Of a stretch of 64,000 nucleotides of DNA, positions 23,452-31,797 are shown piece after piece; the stretch's first letter is position 1, and every line of letters starts with the position of its first letter. This DNA is from Nonomuraea rubra. GTDB taxonomy: Bacteria; Actinomycetota; Actinomycetes; Streptosporangiales; Streptosporangiaceae. The translations under genes and the position numbers were made by a program. The stretch spans positions 11,949,001-12,013,000 of the forward strand of contig NZ_JACHMI010000001.1 of the NCBI RefSeq assembly GCF_014207985.1, read 5' to 3'. The notes under the pieces are model-generated. The model was not told where the DNA came from. It saw only the letters and a program-made list of their open reading frames with translations, and did not search any database.

Positions 23452-24984
23452 GTGAAGAACCAGCTGATCGCGTCGGCGGCCCTCGGCCTGGCGCTGCTCG
23501 GCCCGTACGGCGTCCCGGCCCACGCGGCCACCCCCGATCCGGCCGTCGTGGTCACCACCGACGGCGCCGTCCGCGGCACCGCGGGCCCGCAGGTGCGCAC
23601 CTTCCAGGGCATCCCGTACGCCACCGCCACCCGCTTCGCCGCGCCCAAACCGATCGCCGCGTGGCAGGGCACCCGGGACGCCACCAAGCCCGGCCACGTG
23701 TGCGCCCAGCCGACCGGCTACCCGATCGGCAAGCCCAGCACCGACGAGGACTGCCTCAACCTCAACGTCACCACCCCGGCGGGCAAGCGCGGCAAGCTGC
23801 CGGTCATCGTGTGGATCCACGGCGGCAGCCTGATGTACGGCATGGGCGACCTGTACCGGGCCGACCGGCTGGCCGCCGGCGGGGCCGTCGTGGTGTCGAT
23901 GAACTACCGCCTGGGCGTCACCAGCTTCCTGACCCACCCGTCGCTGCCGGAGTCCGGCGCCCTGGCCCTGGACGATCAGCGCGCGGCACTGCGCTGGGTG
24001 CGCGAGAACATCGCGGCGTTCGGCGGCGACCCCCGCAACGTGACCATCATGGGCCAGTCAGGTGGCGGCTTCGCCGTCTGCGGCCACCTGGCCTCCCCCG
24101 CCTCCGCGGGCCTGTTCCAGCGGGCGATCATCCAGAGCGCGCCCTGCGGGGAGGCGTCCCGTACGAAGGCGGAGGCGGTGGCCGAGAGCAACGAGGTCAT
24201 CGAGAAGGCAGGCTGCGCCGACGCCACCGACGTGGCGAGCTGCCTGCGCGAGCTCCCCATGGCCAAGCTCCTGGACGCCTACGGCACCCAGCGGGAGCCG
24301 CGCCCGTACAGCGGCACACCCTCCCTGCCGCTCCCGGTCGCCCAGGCCCTGCGCGCGGGCCGCTTCAACCGCGTCCCCGTCCTCGTCGGCGTCAACCACG
24401 ACGAGGAGAACGGCATGATCCTCGGCCTGGAGCTGGCCACCGGCAAGCCCATGGCCGCCAAGGACTACCGTCCCGCCGTCGAGCAGGCGTACGGCGCGAA
24501 CGCCACCGCCGTGCTGCGGCGCTACCCGCTGGGCAGGTCGGCGGGCAGGACCCTGGCGACGGTCAAGACGGACTCCACCTGGTCGGCACCGGCCCTCGAC
24601 ACCGCCCGCACCCTGTCCCGCTGGACCTCCACGCGCATGTTCGAGTTCGCCGAGCAGCAGACTCCCTGGTACGCGGGCTACCCGAAGCCGAGCTTCCCCG
24701 CCGCCGCCCAGCACATGGCCGAGTTGCCCTACCTGTTCGACCTGGCCCTGTTCGAGAAGCTGTCGCCCCAGCAGGCCCGCCTCGGCGACCGGCTGATCGC
24801 CACCTGGGCCCGCTTCGCCCGCACCGGCGACCCCAACGGGGGCGGCGAGCAGTCCTGGCCCGTCCTGCGCGATGATCGCGGTCAGGCGGGGTGGCACGTG
24901 CAGTCCCTGACGCGCGGCGCCTGGAAGCGCGCCGACTTCGCCAAGGACCACCAGTACCGGTTCTGGAGCACCCTCGGCAAGTGA
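23452..24984 (+). CDS. Secreted type-B carboxylesterase
   Basis: 510 residues from a GTG at 23452 with GGAG seven bases upstream. A Sec signal peptide is clear (KNQ, hydrophobic ASAALGLALLG, then PAHA/ATP cleavage near residue 25). The family signature follows: FQGIPYATATRF, EDCLNLNV, the oxyanion IHGGSLMYG, and the nucleophile in GQSGGGFA. An acidic DEENGM comes next, and the catalytic histidine probably lies in the HMAELPYLF segment. It hydrolyses carboxyl esters outside the cell. Divergent from a TetR gene with operator-like repeats in between, so probably inducible. Confidence 0.92.
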   Translation: MKNQLIASAALGLALLGPYGVPAHAATPDPAVVVTTDGAVRGTAGPQVRTFQGIPYATATRFAAPKPIAAWQGTRDATKPGHVCAQPTGYPIGKPSTDEDCLNLNVTTPAGKRGKLPVIVWIHGGSLMYGMGDLYRADRLAAGGAVVVSMNYRLGVTSFLTHPSLPESGALALDDQRAALRWVRENIAAFGGDPRNVTIMGQSGGGFAVCGHLASPASAGLFQRAIIQSAPCGEASRTKAEAVAESNEVIEKAGCADATDVASCLRELPMAKLLDAYGTQREPRPYSGTPSLPLPVAQALRAGRFNRVPVLVGVNHDEENGMILGLELATGKPMAAKDYRPAVEQAYGANATAVLRRYPLGRSAGRTLATVKTDSTWSAPALDTARTLSRWTSTRMFEFAEQQTPWYAGYPKPSFPAAAQHMAELPYLFDLALFEKLSPQQARLGDRLIATWARFARTGDPNGGGEQSWPVLRDDRGQAGWHVQSLTRGAWKRADFAKDHQYRFWSTLGK

Positions 24985-25015
24985 TGCCCCCGGCAGCATC
25001 GCGCCCATCGAGCCG

Positions 25016-25208
25016 TTACGGCAGCCGCGCCCCGCACCACGGGCAGTACCGGATCGCGATGGAGCTGCTGCCCCCGTCGTGGATCGGCAGCCCGTAGCTC
25101 CGGTACGCGGCTGAATGAACCACCACCGCGTCCGGGCGGTCGAAGGGATCCGGATGCAGGTCGCACTCGTGCTCCAGATGTCGCCATCTCCGCGCAGCAG
25201 TGCTCCAT
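25016..25208 (-). pseudogene. Small CC/CPWC zinc-type protein (DUF6980-like), broken by a one-base frameshift
   Basis: From the ATG at 25208 (AAGGGAAGGGG upstream) the frame reads MEHCCAEMA and then drifts. From 25180 a different frame reads HLEHECDLHPDPFDRPDAVV, continues through YGLPIHDGGSSSI and ends IRYCPWCGARLP with a TAA at 25016. Joined, they give the whole of a small actinobacterial protein with an N-terminal CC, a CxxH and a C-terminal CPWC, probably a zinc knuckle. The two parts are one base out of register. The DUF number is from memory. The break is either a true mutation or a sequencing error. Confidence 0.7.
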
Positions 25209-25335
25209 CAAGCCCCTTCCCTTCCCACGAGGCCCCTTTGCCTTCCCCCGGGGCAAGGCTCCGTCGAGGCGCCTTCCCTTCCCACAGGGCAAATGCTCCG
25301 CCAAGCCTCTTCCCTCCCCCGAGGCAGCCGCCTGC
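25202..25335. repeat. Imperfect repeats of the small zinc protein's ribosome-binding site and start region
   Basis: Three diverged units begin GCTCCRYCRAG (about 25202, 25259 and 25292). Each is followed by a CTTCCCTTCCC-type pyrimidine run and CACRRGGC or CCGAGGC; a fourth partial run (CCTTCCCCCGGGGCAA) lies between. Read on the minus strand, each unit is a purine-rich Shine-Dalgarno stretch followed by a start-codon-like region, that is, a duplication of the leader of the broken gene at 25016-25208. The remaining bases up to 25508 hold no gene I can support. Confidence 0.6.
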
Positions 25336-25508
25336 GCCCGCGCAGTGCGGATCTTCCTGACCCCGCCACGGCGGTCAACCTGGACCGCCGCCCCGGCTAC
25401 CGGGCCCGAACAAATTCTTTCCGCCGGCGTGTAGAAGACGCCCAGGCGACTCCGACCTCATGGTGAAGGCGGCGCCGGACAGGCGCCCGAGCAACAGGAG
25501 GCAGTGAG

Positions 25509-26108
25509 ATGAGCAAGGTCACTTGTGACATGGCGATGTCCCTCGACGGCTTCGTGGCAGGGCTGCACCAGAGCCTGGAAGAGCCCTTCGGCGAGGGTGT
25601 GGGCGATCGCCTGCACCAGTGGATGTTCGAGGAGCCCGAGCAGCACGCCGCGGTGATCGAGGCCGTCACGGCGGCCGGGGCGTTCATCATGGGCCGCAAC
25701 ATGTTCACCCCCGGACGCGGCGACTGGGACCTGAGCTGGGGCGGCTGGTGGGGCGACGAGCCGCCGTACCACGCGCCGGTCTACGTCCTCACCCACTACC
25801 CGCGCGAGCCGTTGCCGAAGAAGGGCGGCACGACGTTCACGTTCGTCACCGACGGCATCGAGTCGGCGCTGGCTCAGGCCCGCGAGGCCGCCGGCGACCG
25901 CGACGTCGCCATCGCGGGCGGCGCCGAGACGGTCAACCAGTACCTGGCGGCAGGCCTCATCGACGAGCTGCGCCTGCACGTCGCCCCGGTGATCCTCGGC
26001 AGGGGCGAGCGCCTGCTCCACAACGTCGGCGACATCACCCTCGAACCCCTCGGCACCCCCTCCGGCACCAGCCTCGTCACCCACCTGACGTACCGCGTCC
26101 CCCGGTGA
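25509..26108 (+). CDS. Dihydrofolate reductase/RibD C-terminal family reductase
   Basis: 199 residues from an ATG behind a strong GGAGG. The N-terminus KVTCDMAMSLDGFVAG is the RibD_C/DHFR-like start, FIMGRNMFTPGRGDW matches the second strand-helix, and DVAIAGGAETVNQYLAAGLIDELRLHVAPVILGRGERLL is the diagnostic C-terminal half (GGA.T.NQYL, LIDEL, P..LG.G). Members bind NADPH and reduce varied substrates; true DHFR or riboflavin function is unlikely for such stand-alone copies. It has its own upstream region and no operon partner. Confidence 0.88.
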   Translation: MSKVTCDMAMSLDGFVAGLHQSLEEPFGEGVGDRLHQWMFEEPEQHAAVIEAVTAAGAFIMGRNMFTPGRGDWDLSWGGWWGDEPPYHAPVYVLTHYPREPLPKKGGTTFTFVTDGIESALAQAREAAGDRDVAIAGGAETVNQYLAAGLIDELRLHVAPVILGRGERLLHNVGDITLEPLGTPSGTSLVTHLTYRVPR

Positions 26109-26175
26109 CCCCCGAAGCCCGCCACCGTTCGGCCGACCACTGGAGTGTGCGCCTGCACCGGTCCCGGATCGCGCA

Positions 26176-26910
26176 TCAGCGCCGGTCGCTCCGAGAAGGG
26201 CTGGTCACGAGCCCGGCCTCGTACGCCGCGATCACGAGCTGCGCCCGATCACGGGCCCGCAGTTTGGCCAGTAGATGACCGATGTGCGTCTTCACCGTGC
26301 CGACGGTGAGGTGGAGGTGCTCGGCGATGTCGCGATTGGACAGCCCCGTGGCCACGAGCGTGAGCACCTCGCGCTCGCGGGGGGTGACCCCGTCGAGGGG
26401 GCGCGGCGCCGGAGCCTGCTCGGCGCGCTGCAGGAACTCCGCGATCAGCCGGCGCGTGACGGTCGGCGCGAGCAGGGCTTCCCCGCCGGCCACCACCCGG
26501 ATGGCGCTCAGGAGCTCGGCCGCCGTGGTGTTCTTGATCAGGAAGCCGCTCGCCCCGGCCCGCAGCGAGGCATAGACGTATTCGTCCAGGTCAAAGGTGG
26601 TGAGGATCAGCACGCGGGTGCCGGAGCCGTGCGGGGAGCCGCAGATGCGCCTGGTCGCTTCTATCCCGTCCATCTCCGGCATGCGCACGTCCATGAGCAC
26701 GACGTCGGGACGCAACCGGCCCGCCAGCCGCACCGCCTCGCCCCCGGTGCCCGCCTCGCCCACGGTCACCATCCCCGGCGTGCTGTCGATGAGCATCTTG
26801 AAGCTGTCACGCACCAGCACCTGATCCTCAGCGAGCAGGACCTTGATGGACGAGCCCGCACCTTCCTCCGCCCCCAAGCGGCTCACTCCCTCACCCGCGT
26901 CCAGGCTCAC
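26176..26910 (-). CDS. Two-component response regulator, NarL/LuxR family
   Basis: 244 residues. The receiver domain (about 22-140) has the acidic pair (AEDQ), the phospho-acceptor in VLMDVRMPEMDG, the switch threonine (LTTF) and the conserved lysine (LIKN). The C-terminal LuxR HTH (LTPREREVLTLVATGLSNRDIAEHLHLTVGTVKTHIGHLLAKL, residues about 172-220) is complete. The frame begins with a GTG at 26910, but the first 20 residues are poorly conserved in type and the start may be internal. It partners the histidine kinase at 27128-28333, from which it is separated by an unusual 217-base repeat-filled spacer. Confidence 0.9.
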   Translation of the reverse strand: MSLDAGEGVSRLGAEEGAGSSIKVLLAEDQVLVRDSFKMLIDSTPGMVTVGEAGTGGEAVRLAGRLRPDVVLMDVRMPEMDGIEATRRICGSPHGSGTRVLILTTFDLDEYVYASLRAGASGFLIKNTTAAELLSAIRVVAGGEALLAPTVTRRLIAEFLQRAEQAPAPRPLDGVTPREREVLTLVATGLSNRDIAEHLHLTVGTVKTHIGHLLAKLRARDRAQLVIAAYEAGLVTSPSRSDRR

Positions 26911-27127
26911 ACACCATCACCCCATCCAGCCCCGAACCCACCCCATCGGCCGGCCGGGCCCGCTACGCCACTCGACCCCAACCCCCACGCCAGCCGACCT
27001 GGCCCACCACTCCAGCCGGCCCGGCCCACCACGCCACTCGACCCCAACCTCCACTCCAGCCAGCCCGAACCGACCACGCCACCCAGCCCCGAACGAACCC
27101 AGCCGCGCCGGATCCCCACCTGAGGGG
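26911..27127. repeat. Degenerate tandem repeats in the histidine kinase-response regulator spacer
   Basis: ACGCCACTCGACCCCAACC occurs at 26965-26983 and 27031-27049, 66 bases apart. Around it run further variants of CCACTCCAGCC and CCAGCCCGAAC; a third weaker copy (ACGCCACCCAGCCCCGAAC) starts near 27087. The stretch is extremely C-rich on the plus strand with almost no T. It has no credible gene on either strand. Kinase and regulator genes of this type usually abut or overlap, so the array looks like an expansion inside the operon. Confidence 0.75.
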
Positions 27128-28333
27128 TCATGCTGCCGCACCCACCGGACCGTAGGGCAGGCGTGCCACCACATGGAACCCGCCATCGGCGTCAGGGCCG
27201 GCGGTGAGCGTGCCGCCGAACATCACCGCCCGCTCCCGCATCCCGATGAGACCATGCCCTCCCACGAACGCCGGCCGAGCTTCGCGCTGCGTCCGCGGGC
27301 CGCTGTCGAGGACTTCGATCACCGCTTGTCCGTCGTCGAGCCGCACGGTGACCGAGCATCGGGTGGGCGCCGCGTGCTTGACGACGTTGGTCAGGGCCTC
27401 CTGCACGATCCGGTACGCCGACAGGGCCACCGCGGACGGCAGCGCCGCGTCCGCGGGCACGCTCAGCTCGACCTCGACCCCGGCCGACGCGGCCTGATCC
27501 ACCAGCCCGGACAGGTCGGCCAGGCCGGGCACGGGCGACAGGGAGTCGTGCGGGTCACCATCGGATCGCAGCAGGCCGAGCACCCGGCGGATCTCGGTCA
27601 GCGTGCTCTGGCTCGTCTGCTCGATGACCGCCATCGCGGCGCGCACCTCCTGGGGGTGGAGGTCGGCGACGTGGTTGGCCACGGTGGCCTTGACGGCGAT
27701 CACGCTCATGCTGTGCCCGATGATGTCGTGGAGCTCTCTGGCGATGCGCCTGCGTTCGTCGGTGACGGCGGCTTCGGCACGGTGGCGAGCGAGGCGGGCG
27801 ACCAGGAACCGCTGGCGGCGGACCATCACGCCGATCCCCCACGCGGCGCTCATGAAGATGGCGATCGTGCTGCCTTCCACCGGCAGGTACGGGGGTAATT
27901 CGGTGCGTTCGAGAGCGGGTGGCAGGGTCGGCAGCACGTGCGTGTAGAAGGCCAGCGCGGCGGCCTCCGCACCGCACAGGCATCCGGCCAGGTACGCCGC
28001 CGAACGGCCGAGCGGAAGGGTGGAGGCGGCCAGGTAGAGCGTGAGCGCGGCCGGGATGAAGGTCACCCAGATCGCGCCGGCGGCCACGGCACCCGCCGCG
28101 GTCGCCAGCGTGGCCGCCGTGGCCGCGACGGCGAACATGGCCCGGGGCCATCGCCGCCGGAAGGCGACCGGCAGGCTCATGACAGCGGCGACCGGCCAGG
28201 CCGCCCACGTCGGCAACCATGAGGACGGCCCCGGCGGGTCGACGAGCGCGTAGCCGATGAACAGGGTCAGGGCCACCGCCGCTCCGGCCTCGGCGGCCGG
28301 GCGCCACAGCGTCCGGCGTGCTGGGGTCATCAT
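27128..28333 (-). CDS. Two-component sensor histidine kinase (HisKA_3 type)
   Basis: 401 residues from the ATG at 28333; a start at 28369 is possible and neither has an obvious ribosome-binding site. Four or five membrane segments fill residues 10-180 with no large extracytoplasmic sensor. Then comes the HisKA_3 dimerisation helix with the phospho-accepting histidine (RRRIARELHDIIGHSMSVIAVKA). A HATPase domain follows, with YRIVQEALTNVVKHA and GGHGLIGMRERAVMFGG. It phosphorylates the adjacent LuxR-type regulator. The signal is likely sensed within the membrane. Confidence 0.9.
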   Translation of the reverse strand: MMTPARRTLWRPAAEAGAAVALTLFIGYALVDPPGPSSWLPTWAAWPVAAVMSLPVAFRRRWPRAMFAVAATAATLATAAGAVAAGAIWVTFIPAALTLYLAASTLPLGRSAAYLAGCLCGAEAAALAFYTHVLPTLPPALERTELPPYLPVEGSTIAIFMSAAWGIGVMVRRQRFLVARLARHRAEAAVTDERRRIARELHDIIGHSMSVIAVKATVANHVADLHPQEVRAAMAVIEQTSQSTLTEIRRVLGLLRSDGDPHDSLSPVPGLADLSGLVDQAASAGVEVELSVPADAALPSAVALSAYRIVQEALTNVVKHAAPTRCSVTVRLDDGQAVIEVLDSGPRTQREARPAFVGGHGLIGMRERAVMFGGTLTAGPDADGGFHVVARLPYGPVGAAA

Positions 28334-28610
28334 GCGGAGAACGTACCGCGCGGGGGTTGGGCGGGGCATCTGACCAGGGTCGGAGATTTCGCCTCAGACC
28401 CTGGTTGTACCTGGGGTTTCTCCCGCACCGAGGATCCGACCACAGCCAGAACGCAGTCCCCGCGAACGAACGTCCTGCCTCACCGGCCGCAACACCCAGC
28501 GCGAGCGGACGTCCCTTCCCGCTGCCCTCAGCAACAGCGCCTGAGCACCGCACTGCACCACCCGAGAGCCCAGCGCCGCACGGCGGTGAGAACCAGCGCG
28601 CCGGCCCAGC
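28334..28610. other. Intergenic region between the histidine kinase and MFS genes
   Basis: 277 bases that serve as the 5' region of the kinase and the 3' flank of the MFS gene (both minus strand). A plus-strand open frame runs through it, but its composition (proline/serine/alanine strings continuing opposite the MFS gene) is that of a shadow. I see no strong promoter, hairpin or small gene. Confidence 0.4.
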
Positions 28611-30140
28611 TCATCGCGGAGCGGGCGCCCGCCGCGGGATCACCAGCCCAGCCACCACCCCGACCACCGCGATCCCCGCCGCAGCGAAGAACGCCCCCCT
28701 CAGCCCTTCCACCATCGCCACCCGCAACGCCTCCCCCGCCAGCCCCTCACCCTCCCGGCCAGCCACGCTCACCAGCACAGCCAGCCCCACACCACTTCCC
28801 GCCTGCAGCACCGTGGACGACAACCCGGACACCGCCCCCTGCTCGTGCGCGGCCACCCCGGTGGAAGCGAGGATGAACATGGTGGTGAACGACAGCCCGG
28901 ACCCCACCCCGAAGCCAACGGCCCCCACGAGCAGCCCGAGGTACGTACCGTCCACGGACAGGCTGAACGCCAGCACCCCCGTACCGGCCACCCCCACCAG
29001 CACGCTGAGAAGCAGCGTGCCGCGCAGCCCGAGACGCGGGATCAGCCGCTCGCCGACCAGGTTGCCCAGGGCGATGCCCAGCGTCGGCCCGAGGAAGGCC
29101 AGGCCGGACTGCATGGCGTCGTAGCCGAGCACGCCCTGGAAGTACAGGGTGAGGAAGTACGGCACGCACTGCAGGGTCATGCCGTACACCAGGATGGCGC
29201 CGACGGCGGCGCTGGTGTGCCGGTTGGCCAGCAGCCGCAGCGGCATGAGCGGGCTGCGGCTGCGCGCCTCGATCACCACGAAAGCGACGAGCAGCCCCAC
29301 CGCCACCACCAGCGGCACCAGGACCCCGGCGGAGCCCCACCCCCACTCCGCACCACGCGAGATCGCGAACACCAGCCCGGTGACACCCGCGGTGCCGGTC
29401 AGCGCCCCAGGCAGATCAAACCCACCCAAACGCCCAGCCCCATCCATGGCAGACACACCGGCCTGCCGCGCCCCGCCCGCCGCAGACACACCCGCCTGCC
29501 GCACTCCATCCACCGCAGACACACCCGCCTGCCGCACCCCATCGGACCCCGGCACGTCCCCCGCGAGCACGCCCACCCGCCCCACGCCATCAGGCGCGAG
29601 CACCCAGAACGCGCCCACGACCCCGACCACAGCCAGCGGCACGTTCACGAAGAACACCGCCTCCCACCCGAACGTCCCCGTCAGCACCCCACCCAGCAAG
29701 GCCCCGACACTCATCCCACTGGCACCGCAAACCGCCCACACCGTCATGGCCCGGTTCCGCGCCCGCCCCTCCTCGAACATGGTGACCACCAACGACAACG
29801 TCGCCGGCATCAACACCGCGCCACCCACCCCCTGCAACGCCCGCGCCCCGACGAGCAGCCCGGCCGCCCCGGCCAGCCCCCCGAGCAGCGAGGCGACCCC
29901 GTACAGCAGCATGCCGAGCACGAACATGCGCCGCCTGCCGAGCAGGTCCGACAGCCGCCCGCCGAGCAGCAGGAAGCCGCCGAACGGCACGGCGTACGCG
30001 CTGACCACCCACTGCAGGTCGGCAGAGGAGAACCCCAGCTCCCTGCCGATCTCCGGCAACGCGACGTAGACGATGGTGAAGTCAAGGGCAGTGATCATGC
30101 TGCCCAGCCCCAACAGGACAAGAGGGATCATGGCTCTCAT
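28611..30140 (-). CDS. MFS drug exporter, DHA2 (EmrB/QacA) family, with tandem-repeat loop
   Basis: 509 residues and about 14 membrane helices. LDFTIVYVALPEIGREL (motif D1), GGRLSDLLGRRRMF (motif A) and GARALQGVGGAVLMPATLSLV (motif C region) identify a DHA2 proton antiporter. The cytoplasmic loop after helix 6 (about residues 183-238) contains three 11-residue repeats of the type (D/G)GxRQAGVSA. The ATG at 30140 is the probable start, with another ATG at 30131. It is divergent from an XRE regulator, 80 bases away, which may control it. Confidence 0.9.
   Translation of the reverse strand: MRAMIPLVLLGLGSMITALDFTIVYVALPEIGRELGFSSADLQWVVSAYAVPFGGFLLLGGRLSDLLGRRRMFVLGMLLYGVASLLGGLAGAAGLLVGARALQGVGGAVLMPATLSLVVTMFEEGRARNRAMTVWAVCGASGMSVGALLGGVLTGTFGWEAVFFVNVPLAVVGVVGAFWVLAPDGVGRVGVLAGDVPGSDGVRQAGVSAVDGVRQAGVSAAGGARQAGVSAMDGAGRLGGFDLPGALTGTAGVTGLVFAISRGAEWGWGSAGVLVPLVVAVGLLVAFVVIEARSRSPLMPLRLLANRHTSAAVGAILVYGMTLQCVPYFLTLYFQGVLGYDAMQSGLAFLGPTLGIALGNLVGERLIPRLGLRGTLLLSVLVGVAGTGVLAFSLSVDGTYLGLLVGAVGFGVGSGLSFTTMFILASTGVAAHEQGAVSGLSSTVLQAGSGVGLAVLVSVAGREGEGLAGEALRVAMVEGLRGAFFAAAGIAVVGVVAGLVIPRRAPAPR
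29449..29547 (-). repeat. Three 33-bp in-frame tandem repeats in the MFS exporter gene
   Basis: Units start at 29449, 29482 and 29515, each 33 bases, sharing GCAGACACACC(C/G)GCCTGCCGC. Because the unit is a multiple of three, gain or loss changes the loop by 11 residues without a frameshift. They fall in a soluble loop between helices, where length changes would be tolerated. Confidence 0.92.
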
Positions 30141-30220
30141 GCCGGACAGCCTGCTGGCGGCCCGGAAGCACAGCCAGCCCCGCGTGTTGGGTAGTCAAAT
30201 TTTGCCTAGGCTGGGCTGAT

Positions 30221-31114
30221 GTGGATCGAAGCGTTGAGCTGAGCGAGTTCCTCAAGTCGCGGCGGGCCCGGCTGCGGCCCGAGGAGGTCGGCGTGCCGTA
30301 CAGGAGCAACGGCACGCGGCGGGTGCGCGGGCTGCGCCGGGAGGAGCTGGCGCTGCTGGCCGGCGTGAGCGTCACCCACTACACCCGCCTGGAGCAGGGG
30401 CGCAGCCAGAACGTCTCGGCCGAGGTGCTGAACGCCATCGCCGACGTGCTGCGGCTCACCGGGGACGAGCGGGCGTACCTGCACGCCCTGGCCCATCCGG
30501 CGCACCGCTGCAGCGACTTCCCCCGGACGCCGGTCCGGCCGGGGCTGCAACGGCTGCTCGACTCCCTCGTGCTCACCCCGGCCTTCGTCCTGGGCCGCCA
30601 CGCCGACATCGTGGCGTGGAACAGGCTCGCCGCCGCCGTGTTCGCAGACTTCGCCGCGATCCCCGACGAGCGCAGGACCATCGCCCACCTGATCTTCATG
30701 GACGAGGGCATCAGGCGCCTGCACGGCGATCGCTGGCCGCGCCTGGCCAGGGAGCACGTGGCCCAGCTCCGCATCCTGGCCGCGCGCTACCCGGCGAACC
30801 CGCACGTCACGGCGCATGTCAACGCCCTGCGCCAGGAGAGCCCCGAGTTCCGCGAGCTGTGGCGGGAGCATCACGTGGCCGCCGCGACGCATCGGGACTA
30901 CGTCCTCGACCATCCGGTCGTGGGCGAGCTGCGGCTGTCGGCCGAGCTCGTCACCCTGCCAGGGGACCCGGAGCTGCAGGGCATGGACCTGTTCGCGGCC
31001 GAGGCCGGCTCGGAGTCGGAGGCCCGGCTCCGCCACCTGGCCGCCACGACGACGCTCATGCCGTCGGTTCAAGGGGGAATGCCGCACCCGCCTCAGGGGT
31101 TGGGCCGGTCATGA
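30221..31114 (+). CDS. XRE family regulator with MmyB-like ligand-binding domain, copy 1
   Basis: 297 residues from a GTG at 30221. The N-terminal HTH (RRVRGLRREELALLAGVSVTHYTRLEQGR) and the C-terminal domain, with AFVLGRHADIVAWNRLAAAVF and the closing GDPELQGMDLFAAEAGSESEARL, are the MmyB pattern common in actinomycetes. That domain is thought to bind a small, perhaps fatty-acid-like, ligand. The ATGA overlap with the next gene couples it to an F420-type reductase; it is also divergent from the MFS exporter. Controlling redox detoxification and efflux together would fit (inference). Confidence 0.88.
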   Translation: MDRSVELSEFLKSRRARLRPEEVGVPYRSNGTRRVRGLRREELALLAGVSVTHYTRLEQGRSQNVSAEVLNAIADVLRLTGDERAYLHALAHPAHRCSDFPRTPVRPGLQRLLDSLVLTPAFVLGRHADIVAWNRLAAAVFADFAAIPDERRTIAHLIFMDEGIRRLHGDRWPRLAREHVAQLRILAARYPANPHVTAHVNALRQESPEFRELWREHHVAAATHRDYVLDHPVVGELRLSAELVTLPGDPELQGMDLFAAEAGSESEARLRHLAATTTLMPSVQGGMPHPPQGLGRS

Positions 31115-31797
31115 CGACAATCGCGTTCATCGGCAGCGGACACATCGGCGGCACCGTGGCCCGGCTCTCCGTCGCAGCCGGTTACGACGTCGTGCTCAGC
31201 AACTCCCGGGGCCCGGAGACGCTCAAGGACCTGGTCGCCGAGCTCGGCCCCAGGGCCCGCGCGGCGACCCCGGCCGAGGCGGCCGCGGCGGGCGACCTGG
31301 TGGTGGTCAGCATCCCGCTGCGGGCCTACCGCGACGTCCCGGTGGAGCCGCTCGCCGGCAAGCCCGTCCTCGACACCAACAACTACTACCCGCAGCGGGA
31401 CGGGAACCTCCCCCAGCTCGACGACGGGTCGGTCACGTCGAGCGAGCTGCTGCAGCAGCATCTGCCGGCGTCGAAGGTCGTCAAGGTCTTCAACAACATC
31501 TTCTTCGCGCACCTGGGCGCCCTGCACCGCCCGGCCGGCGCCTCCGACCGCACCGCCCTGCCGATCGCGGGTGACGACGCCGCGGCGAAGGAGACGGTGA
31601 CCGCGTTCCTGGACGCGATCGGCTACGACGCCACCGACGCGGGCCCGCTGGCGGAGGGGTGGCGGTTCCAGCCGGGCACGCCGGTGTACGGCAACCCGTA
31701 CGCGGGAGACCAGCCGAACCTCTCCGCGTCGCCGGGGGTGCCGGCCGGCGCCGCGAAGATCAGGGCCGGCCTGGACGCCGCCACCCGTCAGCGGTAG
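31111..31797 (+). CDS. NADPH:F420 reductase-like NAD(P)-binding protein
   Basis: 228 residues. TTIAFIGSGHIGGTVARLSVAAGYDVVLSNSRG is an N-terminal Rossmann with the NADPH-preferring SNSRG after strand 2, as in F420:NADPH oxidoreductases (Fno) and their relatives. DTNNYYPQRDG and KVVKVFNNIFF are also typical. It probably transfers hydride between NADPH and F420 or another deazaflavin-like cofactor. Actinomycetes of this kind make F420. It is translationally coupled to the MmyB-like regulator and overlaps the convergent SDR gene by 10 bases. Confidence 0.85.
   Translation: MTTIAFIGSGHIGGTVARLSVAAGYDVVLSNSRGPETLKDLVAELGPRARAATPAEAAAAGDLVVVSIPLRAYRDVPVEPLAGKPVLDTNNYYPQRDGNLPQLDDGSVTSSELLQQHLPASKVVKVFNNIFFAHLGALHRPAGASDRTALPIAGDDAAAKETVTAFLDAIGYDATDAGPLAEGWRFQPGTPVYGNPYAGDQPNLSASPGVPAGAAKIRAGLDAATRQR

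Noticed and set aside
28318..29124. Plus-strand gene overlapping the MFS exporter
   Set aside because: Composition is proline/threonine/serine strings from the complement of the exporter; no start signal and no motif.
29449..29547. CRISPR-like array
   Set aside because: The 33-base units are contiguous, have no spacers, and lie in frame inside a transporter gene.
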